From Chloroflexota bacterium (GTDB lineage Bacteria; Chloroflexota; Anaerolineae; JAADDB01), in NCBI GenBank assembly GCA_013154135.1, contig JAADDB010000259.1, forward strand, positions 1-8,409: 8,409 nucleotides of DNA, given 5' to 3'. Made by a program: the position numbers and the translations under genes. Under the pieces are notes generated by a model. The model saw only the letters and a program-made list of their open reading frames with translations. It did not search any database and was not told where the DNA came from. Positions 1 to 5,889 of the stretch are shown here, piece by piece. Position 1 is the stretch's first letter. Each line of letters starts with the position of its first letter.

Positions 1-19
1 GGCGGGTCTAAGACCCGCC
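1..19. repeat. Perfect 8-bp hairpin at the left window edge
   Basis: GGCGGGTC (1-8) pairs with GACCCGCC (12-19) across the three-base loop TAA. The stem is followed by C-rich sequence, not a T run, so it does not read as an intrinsic terminator on the plus strand. It overlaps the beginning of dispersed repeat copy A. The left side of the structure is cut by the window edge, so a longer stem cannot be excluded. Confidence 0.6.
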
Positions 20-83
20 CCCCTACCAATCCGTGTGCATCCGTGTCCTATGCCCCCTGGGCCATGACCACCCATCACCGTTC
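12..83 (+). repeat. Dispersed intergenic repeat, copy A (partial)
   Basis: This stretch is related to the reverse complement of 8250-8330. The shared blocks, in order, are GACCCG, CCAATCCGTGT, CTATGCCCCC, CATGACCAC and CCGTTC. Inside this copy the octamer ATCCGTGT is doubled (29-36 and 39-46), whereas copy C has it once. The window begins with the hairpin arm that leads into this copy, so the repeat may extend further left. Non-coding; function unknown. The match was found by eye. Confidence 0.6.
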
Positions 84-115
84 TCTTATCCACCCCCAAA
101 CCCCTTCGCGGATAC

Positions 116-144
116 TTGACGAGGTCGGCCAGGTGGTGTAGAAT
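116..144 (+). promoter_or_regulatory. Sigma70-type promoter for the tRNA-Gly/tRNA-Cys cluster
   Basis: A -35 box TTGACG (116-121) and a -10 box TAGAAT (139-144) are separated by exactly 17 bases, the optimal spacing for the housekeeping sigma factor. Transcription would start near 151, about six bases before the mature tRNA-Gly 5' end. Position and spacing make this the best promoter in the window. Confidence 0.8.
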
Positions 145-156
145 ATGAGCGGACGA

Positions 157-228
<72 letters not shown>

Positions 229-235
229 CCTCCAC

Positions 236-310
<75 letters not shown>

Positions 311-319
311 GGAAGGACA

Positions 320-359
320 GAGAACGGCCTTCGGTTACTACCGGGGGCCGTTCTCTTTT
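320..359 (+). terminator. Intrinsic terminator of the tRNA cluster
   Basis: A 10-bp perfect stem (320-329 with 346-355, GAGAACGGCC/GGCCGTTCTC) continues through two G-U pairs into CGGT/ACCG, with a TACT loop at 336-339. It is followed at once by TTTT (356-359). It begins ten bases after the tRNA-Cys CCA and separates tRNA transcription from kimA. Confidence 0.9.
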
Positions 360-434
360 CGCGCGTGGTCTGATGGCGCCTGCCCGCACGTGGCCCTTAG
401 AGGCAGCGGCCCCAGACGCCACCCACCACCGCTC

Positions 435-455
435 GGGCCGATCACGGGTCGGCCT
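435..455 (+). promoter_or_regulatory. Small hairpin in the kimA leader
   Basis: GGCCGA (436-441) pairs with TCGGCC (449-454) around a seven-base loop, with a possible G-T closing pair at 435/455. Between the tRNA terminator and the kimA start (360-485) I see no convincing -35/-10 pair. I also see no sequence that I can match to a c-di-AMP (ydaO) riboswitch. A nine-base direct repeat GGCCTGCAT (451-459 and 479-487) spans the ribosome-binding region. A regulatory role is only possible, not shown. Confidence 0.25.
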
Positions 456-485
456 GCATCTTCGTTCGATGTTCAGGAGGCCTGC

Positions 486-2321
486 ATGCTTGCTGACTTA
501 CGCCGTTGGCTTATTGGGCCACCTTTGCCCACAGAACGCATGCATCATGAACGCCTGGGCAAGGCCCAAGCGCTCGCGGTGCTCTCATCCGATGCCCTCT
601 CCTCCACCGCCTACGCGACCGAGGAGATCCTGCTGGTCCTCACCCTGGCCGGAACCGGAGCCGTCCGGTTGTCCTTGCCCATTGCCGCGGCCATTGCCAC
701 CCTCCTTTTCATCGTGGCCAGCTCCTACTACCAGACAGTGCACGCGTACCCCCAAGGCGGTGGCGCTTACCTGGTCACGAAGGACAACTTAGGCCGTTTG
801 CCCAGCCTCATCGCGGGAGCCGCACTCCTCATCGACTACGTGCTCACCGTCGCGGTGAGCATTTCCGCAGGGGTCGCGGCCATCACCTCGGCTTTCCCCT
901 TCCTCTACCCGGAACGGGTGGAGATCGCCCTCCTCATGGTGGCCTTCATCACCATCGTCAACCTGCGAGGGGTCCGGGAGACGGGAAGGGTCTTCATGGT
1001 GCCCACGTACTTCTTCATCGCGGTCATGTATTTGCTCATTGCCGCGGGGCTGTACCGCATCGCGACGGGCACTGTGCCCCCCCACGTGGTTCAGGCAGAA
1101 ACGGCCTCCACAGCCATCCAGCACTTGAGCCTGTTCCTCATCCTGCGGGCTTTTGCTTCCGGGTGTACCGCGCTGACCGGCATCGAGGCCATCGCGGATG
1201 GGGTGCCCATCTTCAAACCACCGGAGGCGGATAACGCGGGCAAGACTTTGCTCATCATGGTGACGATCCTCTCCTCCATCTTCCTGGGCATCACCTACCT
1301 CAGCTATCACTTCGGGGTACTGCCCAAGGAAGGGGAAACGGTGGTCTCCCAAATTGCCCGCCTGGTGTTTGGCCGGTCCTTCCTCTATTATTTGGTCCAG
1401 TTCGCAACCGCGCTCATCTTGCTCCTGGCCGCGAACACCAGCTATTCGGACTTCCCCCGCCTCTCCATGTGGATGGCGCGGGATGGTTTCTTGCCCCGCC
1501 AATTCGCCCATCTGGGCGACCGACTGGTCTACTCCAACGGGATCTTGGCCCTGGGCTTTCTGGCTTCCTTCCTCATCATCCTCTTTGGGGCCAGCACCCA
1601 CGCGCTCATTCCCCTCTACGCGGTGGGCGTGTTCATCTCCTTCACCCTCTCCCAAACGAGCATGGTACTGCGCTGGTTCCGCCTGCGCACGCCCGGATGG
1701 TACATCCGCGCGTTCTTCAACGGGATTGGAGCCCTGGCCACAGGAATTGTGTTGGTCGTCATCGCGGCCACCAAGTTCGTCCACGGTGCCTGGATCGTCC
1801 TCGCGCTGATCCCCCTCCTGGTGCGGATGTTTCTGGCCATCCGGGAACACTACGACCACGTGGCCGAAGAACTGACCGTGGAAAAACGTCCGCCGTCGCC
1901 GGTGAAGAAACACACGGTGATTGTGCCCATCGGCGACGTGCATCGAGGTGTGCTGAAGGCCATGTACTACGCGCAAGCCCTAGGGGGAACACTCAAGCCG
2001 GTCTACATTGACCTGAACCCAAAGCGCACGGAGCGGGTGAAGGAGAAGTGGGAGAGGTACTTCCCCGATGTGGAGTTGGTCATCATCCCTTCCCCCTATC
2101 GTTCGGTCATCGGGCCCTTGGTGGAGTTCATTGACGCGAACATTCAGGAGGAAGGGCAGTACGTGACGGTGGTGATCCCGGAGTTCGTGCCCGCGAAGTG
2201 GTGGCATCATTTCCTGCACAATCAGACCGCGTGGGCGCTGCGGGTGGCGTTATTGTACCGCCGTAACTGGCAAGGCCGATTCCGGATCCTCACCTCTGTG
2301 CCGTTTTATTTGAAGTACTAG
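486..2321 (+). CDS. kimA: KimA-type high-affinity potassium importer (APC/KUP superfamily)
   Basis: This is a 611-residue inner-membrane transporter that, in Bacillus subtilis (KimA, formerly YdaO), takes up K+ by proton symport and is inhibited by c-di-AMP. The ATG at 486 is chosen because AGGAGG lies six bases upstream. An in-frame extension to 390 would run back through the leader and has no such site. From this start the numbering falls in register with the Bacillus protein as I recall it. D36, Y43 (in SSDALSSTAY), Y118, T121 and S125 are all present. Its T230, E233 and Y377 appear here one position later. Residues 85-103 carry the family signature YPQGGGAY followed by NLG. About twelve membrane helices span roughly residues 30-455. 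A soluble cytoplasmic domain follows (about 475-611), with an alpha/beta pattern like universal stress proteins, ending in VPFYLKY. Length and ends match the family, so the gene looks intact. The next gene is convergent. Confidence 0.9.
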   Translation: MLADLRRWLIGPPLPTERMHHERLGKAQALAVLSSDALSSTAYATEEILLVLTLAGTGAVRLSLPIAAAIATLLFIVASSYYQTVHAYPQGGGAYLVTKDNLGRLPSLIAGAALLIDYVLTVAVSISAGVAAITSAFPFLYPERVEIALLMVAFITIVNLRGVRETGRVFMVPTYFFIAVMYLLIAAGLYRIATGTVPPHVVQAETASTAIQHLSLFLILRAFASGCTALTGIEAIADGVPIFKPPEADNAGKTLLIMVTILSSIFLGITYLSYHFGVLPKEGETVVSQIARLVFGRSFLYYLVQFATALILLLAANTSYSDFPRLSMWMARDGFLPRQFAHLGDRLVYSNGILALGFLASFLIILFGASTHALIPLYAVGVFISFTLSQTSMVLRWFRLRTPGWYIRAFFNGIGALATGIVLVVIAATKFVHGAWIVLALIPLLVRMFLAIREHYDHVAEELTVEKRPPSPVKKHTVIVPIGDVHRGVLKAMYYAQALGGTLKPVYIDLNPKRTERVKEKWERYFPDVELVIIPSPYRSVIGPLVEFIDANIQEEGQYVTVVIPEFVPAKWWHHFLHNQTAWALRVALLYRRNWQGRFRILTSVPFYLKY

Positions 2322-2330
2322 CGGACACGA

Positions 2331-2377
2331 GTTTTGCGTGCGATGCCGGCTTTTCCCGCCCGCATCGCACGCAAAAC
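2331..2377. terminator. 16-bp perfect hairpin between convergent genes (possible bidirectional terminator)
   Basis: GTTTTGCGTGCGATGC (2331-2346) is exactly complementary to 2362-2377. An inner GGC/GCC stem closes a TTTTCCC loop. It begins nine bases after the kimA stop and ends 54 bases before the glycosyltransferase stop, a place where a shared terminator is expected. However, neither strand has a T run after the stem, so it is not a canonical intrinsic terminator. A REP-like palindrome is the alternative. The remaining spacer (2378-2431) shows nothing clear. Confidence 0.55.
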
Positions 2378-2431
2378 AGCCCTTCAAGCAGGAAAGCGTG
2401 TTGCCCGGTCGACGGCCGGCTTCCTGATGCC

Positions 2432-5350
2432 TCACTTTCGCAAGCGGATGTCCACCCAATCAACCCCGTCGCCCCGGCCTTCGAAGTGCCCTTCCTCTAT
2501 CTGACGCAGGATGAGCACCCGCACGCCCGTGACATCCACCCGAAAGGTGCGGGGCGGATCCCACGGGTGCATTTCCCCACTGTCCCACAGGACTTTCCCG
2601 TCGCCGATGATCTGGACCTGGGTGTGCGCATCCCCGTACGTATCCCGGTCCACACCCACCAGTCCCTCCAGGAGGCGATAGGCTCCACCCAGGTGGAATT
2701 CCAACTCCCCAGGCCCGTACACCCCGATTCCCCGCTCGTACATTCGATCGCCCAGCTTCATGGGCCACTTCTGGAAGTTCGCGTCCGCGATGGGCCGGTT
2801 GAAGGTGGGGTCGGATAAACGGGCAGCGGCCAGAGGAACCCAGCCGATACGCCTTCCCCCCGCGTCGAACACGGGAATCCCCGGGGGCGGCTCCGAGGGG
2901 GGACGCAAGGCCAGTTGCACGTCCTGCGGACGCCAGGCCAGCACGCGCGCGGGTACCGGTCCCCGTGCTTCACCCGGGGGCGCCCATTGCCACTCGAACC
3001 AATGGCTTCCCCCGTTGTCAATGTAGTCCAAACGCAGGGGATGCCATCCCGCCTGCAGGTGAACTTGGCCTTCCACCCAGCCCGCGCCGTGAAGTCCCCA
3101 ATTGTCCACCACGAGCTCCCCGTCAATCCACAAACGAGAGCCGTCATCAGAGGAAAGGGCAAACGTGTACATCCCATCCCTCGGGATGTGGATGGCACCG
3201 GTCCAGCGCATGGCCGACGTCGCCAAATTCCCCGCGTTGTCCGCGAAGAGGAGGGGCGCGTGGGTCACCGTGACGGGAAGGCTGCGCAGCCCTCCCCCTT
3301 CGAACCACTGCGCGAGCAAGCCGCCCGTCGGCACGTCCAGCGGGAACCACCGATCCGCGGGGACCGGTTCCCACGTGCTCTGCCCCGGAGGACGCCACAG
3401 GAACCGAACCCGCGCACTCGGCCGGGCGTTCCACGAGAGCTGAACCGGCACCAGCCCCCCGGGCAATGTGACCGTCACCGGTCGGCCCGGTTCATCCACC
3501 ACGGTTGTTTGGCCCATCTGCCAACGCACCGCCGAGACCCCTTCCACGCGCAGGCCGTAAACCCCAGGTTGAGGAAGGACCAGGCCACCGTGCAGGGCCC
3601 CCTCTTCCCCGGCATCAGGGGGGACCGGGACCACATGTCCTGCCGGCGTGAGCAGGCCCCGTCGGGCCACCTGCGCCGCGGAGAGGCGCACGCCCGCGTA
3701 CACAAAGGTGTGGTGGGGGCCGTAATCCACATCCACCTGCGCCTCCGGGTAGAGTTGTCGAAGGTAGGGGAGGAGCAGGCGGCCGTAGTTCCCCAAGATG
3801 TAGACGACCGGGCGAGACGCGTCCGGCGGCGGGATGTGGAAGGGGGTTTTCAGACGGGTGAGTTTCCGCCCGGGGTTGATGACCTCAATGGGGGAGAAGG
3901 CCCAAAAGTCCCGGTCCAAATAAATCGCCGCGTCCTCCGGCAAGGTGGTAATGTACTGCCCCACCCGGGTGGGCCCCACGTTGAACATGGCCACGACCGC
4001 GGGGTGCTCTGCCTGGACTTGGAAGTACGTGTACAGGTTCCAATAGGCTATGGGAAGGATGAGGAGGGGCAGGAGCACCCGGGAGCGGGGGATATGTTCT
4101 GCCAGCTCCTGGAGTCCCAGCGCGGCCACCAGGGCCAGCGCGGGGGTCATGCCGTACACCCGGAAGGTGTTCGGCGCTTCGGTGGTGAGGATGCCCGCGA
4201 GGAGGAAAGTGCCCAACCACAGGAACAGGAGCACGTGTCTATCCCGCGTCCTCGCGCGCAGCATCCGGGCCAAGCCCACGACCATCAACCCTGCGGTAAT
4301 CGGGTCGACCACCGGATAGCCCGGGATGTTGTGGCGGCCGTTGGGGTCGCCCACGTAGAAGAACATGCCCAGATATTTGCCCACATTCCCGCGCAGCGCG
4401 GCCCAAGGGTCCCGGGTGAACAGGGGGTTGAAGATGCTGATGGCCTTGCTCCGTTCCCAAAAGAGGCGCGGCTGCTGGATGTACGTGTGCGCCAGGGGGG
4501 CGTACACCAGGCCAAAGGCGAGGAAGAGCAGGCCGACGCGGGGGCCAAAGCCGGCGGGGCGGTCCTTCACCCACCAATAGAGGAGGAGCAAAAGGGTCAA
4601 GGGGACCAGGGAACGGGCGGCCTGATAGGTGTATTGGCTCAGGCCCAGGGCCACCCCCGCGCCAAGCCAATATCCCCAAGAGCTCCTCTGCCGCGCCCGC
4701 CAGAGGAGCCAGAGCACTGTGACGTACCAGAAGAGGGCCATGGCGTTCGCGTGGCCCCACCGACTCATGTTTATGGACCAGCGCATGGTGGCCCACAGGA
4801 GGGCGGCGAAGAGGGCGTACGGTTCGTCCAGGAGCTCCCGCGCCAGGAGGTAGAGCATGCCCGCGGTGAGGATGCTGATCAGCACGTGGGGGAGTTTGAC
4901 GGTGAGGTAGCCGGGGCCCAGGAGAGCGTAGAATCCCGCGACGTAGTAGTGGTAGAGCCAGGGAATTTCCAGCCGGGCCACATGCCAGGGCTTGGGTCGC
5001 GCCCCCCGGACGATGTCCAATGCCTGTTTGGCGATGTCCGTTTCATCCAACCACAGGCCGGGGGGCACGCGGTCCAAACGGTACAGCCGCGCGGCCGCGG
5101 CCACGAGGAGGACGACCGCGAGAGCAACGCCCACCCATGGTCCGCGGATGAACGTCCACGTGGGGGCCACGTGTTCGGGGCAGGCGCGCGCGAGCAAGAT
5201 CAAGCCGAGGAGGAGGAACCCCGCGGCGAGAGGCCAGGAGAAGAATGGGGTCGTCGGAGCTCCCTGGTGGGTGCGGGCCAGGTGCAGGATCCCTATTCCC
5301 AGCCCCACCGCAGCCAACCCACCCCAAAACAGGCCTTGGCACTTCTTCAC
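2432..5350 (-). CDS. GT-C (GT39/PMT-like) membrane glycosyltransferase with C-terminal PA14 and NPCBM domains
   Basis: This is a 972-residue membrane protein that probably moves sugars from a lipid-linked donor onto an acceptor on the outer face of the membrane; donor and acceptor are unknown. The start is a GTG with GGAGG eight bases upstream. Residues 1-445 hold about twelve hydrophobic helices. In the first extracytoplasmic loop lies GLWLDETD (98-105), the acidic motif typical of PMT_2-type GT-C enzymes. Residues 450-560 are a soluble alpha/beta part and 590-670 a beta-rich linker. Residues about 674-803 resemble a PA14 domain (SSDDGSRLWIDG at 733-744, then aromatic and glycine positions). 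Residues about 833-970 resemble an NPCBM carbohydrate-binding domain (GDRMYERGIGVY at 867-878, WVDIRL near the end). Both domains would face outward and could hold glycan. It is transcribed alone, convergent with kimA. Its upstream DNA is repeat-rich and I see no clear promoter. Confidence 0.85.
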   Translation of the reverse strand: MKKCQGLFWGGLAAVGLGIGILHLARTHQGAPTTPFFSWPLAAGFLLLGLILLARACPEHVAPTWTFIRGPWVGVALAVVLLVAAAARLYRLDRVPPGLWLDETDIAKQALDIVRGARPKPWHVARLEIPWLYHYYVAGFYALLGPGYLTVKLPHVLISILTAGMLYLLARELLDEPYALFAALLWATMRWSINMSRWGHANAMALFWYVTVLWLLWRARQRSSWGYWLGAGVALGLSQYTYQAARSLVPLTLLLLLYWWVKDRPAGFGPRVGLLFLAFGLVYAPLAHTYIQQPRLFWERSKAISIFNPLFTRDPWAALRGNVGKYLGMFFYVGDPNGRHNIPGYPVVDPITAGLMVVGLARMLRARTRDRHVLLFLWLGTFLLAGILTTEAPNTFRVYGMTPALALVAALGLQELAEHIPRSRVLLPLLILPIAYWNLYTYFQVQAEHPAVVAMFNVGPTRVGQYITTLPEDAAIYLDRDFWAFSPIEVINPGRKLTRLKTPFHIPPPDASRPVVYILGNYGRLLLPYLRQLYPEAQVDVDYGPHHTFVYAGVRLSAAQVARRGLLTPAGHVVPVPPDAGEEGALHGGLVLPQPGVYGLRVEGVSAVRWQMGQTTVVDEPGRPVTVTLPGGLVPVQLSWNARPSARVRFLWRPPGQSTWEPVPADRWFPLDVPTGGLLAQWFEGGGLRSLPVTVTHAPLLFADNAGNLATSAMRWTGAIHIPRDGMYTFALSSDDGSRLWIDGELVVDNWGLHGAGWVEGQVHLQAGWHPLRLDYIDNGGSHWFEWQWAPPGEARGPVPARVLAWRPQDVQLALRPPSEPPPGIPVFDAGGRRIGWVPLAAARLSDPTFNRPIADANFQKWPMKLGDRMYERGIGVYGPGELEFHLGGAYRLLEGLVGVDRDTYGDAHTQVQIIGDGKVLWDSGEMHPWDPPRTFRVDVTGVRVLILRQIEEGHFEGRGDGVDWVDIRLRK

Positions 5351-5386
5351 CGCAATTGCCTCCGTATGTCGTGCGAGTAAGTAAAG

Positions 5387-5409
5387 AGTAACGATTGACG
5401 ATTAACGAT
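5387..5409 (+). repeat. Heptamer repeats (TAACGAT/TGACGAT), left array
   Basis: Three successive heptamers, TAACGAT (5389-5395), TGACGAT (5396-5402) and TAACGAT (5403-5409), lie about 40 bases upstream of the glycosyltransferase start. The 20-mer AGTAACGATTGACGATTAAC (5387-5406) recurs exactly as an inverted copy at 5870-5889. Heptameric spacing gives a shift of one base per codon, so stops such as TAA and TGA appear in several frames. Whether the array carries promoter elements for the minus-strand gene is unclear. Confidence 0.8.
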
Positions 5410-5420
5410 TAAGTGGGCGG

Positions 5421-5507
5421 GCGCACGGCCGCGCGGCCCTGCCGTTCGTGGCCAGCGGTGTGTGGCCATGCCCCATCTCGGTAGTACCCCGGCGGCGGAC
5501 GAGTCCG
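5421..5507 (-). repeat. Dispersed intergenic repeat, copy B
   Basis: This stretch shares its two ends with copy C (8228-8330). The left block is GCGCACGGCCG followed by CCGTTCGTG and TGTGTGGCCATGC; the right block is GGCGGCGGACGAGTCC. The middle segment differs: copy B lacks the CCAATCCGTGT block that copies A and C share. It lies between two copies of AGTAACGATT, as if it had been inserted into or recombined with the heptamer repeat. Non-coding. Confidence 0.65.
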
Positions 5508-5510
5508 TGG

Positions 5511-5530
5511 AGTAAGGAGTAACGATTAAC
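5511..5530 (+). repeat. Heptamer repeats, middle copy
   Basis: AGTAAGGAGTAACGATTAAC repeats the pattern of the left array (AGTAAAGAGTAACGATT at 5383-5396), minus one or two heptamers. It lies directly between dispersed repeat B and the TIR-bounded element. Its GATTAACC end is the outer part of the left terminal inverted repeat. Confidence 0.65.
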
Positions 5531-5584
5531 CTAGATTTTGCGCAATCAGCGGGCAAAGCACGAAAAACGTCCTTTTTTGGACAC

Positions 5585-5788
5585 TTGCGGGAGGCCATAG
5601 CGCCCCTTTTCAAGGCTCAGTACAACCTGGATAGAGTATTTTCACCTGGCGATAGCTTTCATGGCCGAGAAATCGCCTATCTGTCTCGTGGTTGGAGTGC
5701 TTACCCATGGTTAGACCTGGCCGAACTCTTTGAGATGGTGGGGCTCGATCCGGATGCTGGTCTATATGTAGTGGTTGTCCGGAGATGA
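5585..5788 (+). pseudogene. Unrecognised reading frame inside the TIR element, possibly a gene remnant
   Basis: The frame is open from 5516 to a TGA at 5786-5788. The part from the TTG at 5585 encodes 67 residues with ordinary protein composition, including SFHGREIAYLSRGW, an acidic-hydrophobic segment LDLAELFEMVGLDPDAG, and the end LYVVVVRR. I do not recognise a family. No ATG or GTG begins the frame and the TTG lacks a ribosome-binding site, so it may be the C-terminal piece of a broken gene carried by the element. Its last codons lie in the left arm of an 18-bp hairpin and its stop lies in the loop. Codon use looks less GC-biased than in the neighbours. Coincidental openness cannot be excluded. 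Confidence 0.3.
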
Positions 5789-5805
5789 ACCACTACATAT
5801 AGACC
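5759..5805. repeat. 18-bp perfect inverted repeat (hairpin) within the TIR element
   Basis: GGTCTATATGTAGTGGTT (5759-5776) is exactly complementary to 5788-5805 across an 11-base spacer that contains the small palindrome TCCGGA. A run of seven T (5820-5826) follows 14 bases after the stem on the plus strand, too far for a textbook terminator. It could still be a terminator for the internal frame, a recombinase or transposase site, or a structured RNA. Confidence 0.75.
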
Positions 5806-5869
5806 CACCACGGAAATGCTTTTTTTGATGCGCTTTTTGTGATATGGCATCTGATTGCGCAAAACTTGG

Positions 5870-5889
5870 GTTAATCGTCAATCGTTACT
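5870..5889 (-). repeat. Heptamer repeats, right (inverted) copy
   Basis: The reverse complement AGTAACGATTGACGATTAAC equals 5387-5406 at all 20 positions. It overlaps the outer end of the right terminal inverted repeat. It also overlaps the last codons and TGA stop (5878-5880) of the minus-strand ornithine cyclodeaminase-family gene. Confidence 0.85.

Larger units (their letters stand above)
5524..5876. mobile_element. MITE-like element bounded by terminal inverted repeats
   Basis: Bases 5524-5549 and the reverse complement of 5851-5876 agree at 23 of 26 positions. The core TTTTGCGCAATCAG (5536-5549, inverted at 5851-5864) is perfect. Weaker similarity continues inward for about 20 bases (CA.A.CAC.AAAA pattern). 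The 353-bp interior is visibly AT-richer than the flanking genes and holds no transposase, so the element would be non-autonomous or a deletion remnant of an insertion sequence. It contains an unrecognised 67-codon frame and an 18-bp hairpin. I cannot identify the family. No simple target-site duplication is clear, because the flanks are themselves heptamer repeats. Confidence 0.65.

Noticed and set aside
789..1976. A 395-codon minus-strand frame opposite kimA
   Set aside because: It is low in hydrophobic residues and full of D, E, G, H and R, typical of antisense frames of a membrane protein gene; kimA itself is clearly conserved.
2915..5380. An 821-codon open frame on the plus strand opposite the glycosyltransferase
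   Set aside because: It is rich in R, G, H, P and Q with no domain, hydrophobic pattern or ribosome-binding site. It is the antisense shadow of a GC-rich gene whose minus-strand reading shows clear helices and domains.
5347..5613. An 88-codon minus-strand frame across the spacer upstream of the glycosyltransferase
   Set aside because: It runs through heptamer and dispersed repeats, and its composition is not protein-like. It overlaps the glycosyltransferase start and has no supporting start signal.
5759..5826. Retron-like or other reverse-transcribed RNA suggested by the long hairpin
   Set aside because: No reverse transcriptase or partner effector gene is present in the window, and one hairpin alone does not support such a system.
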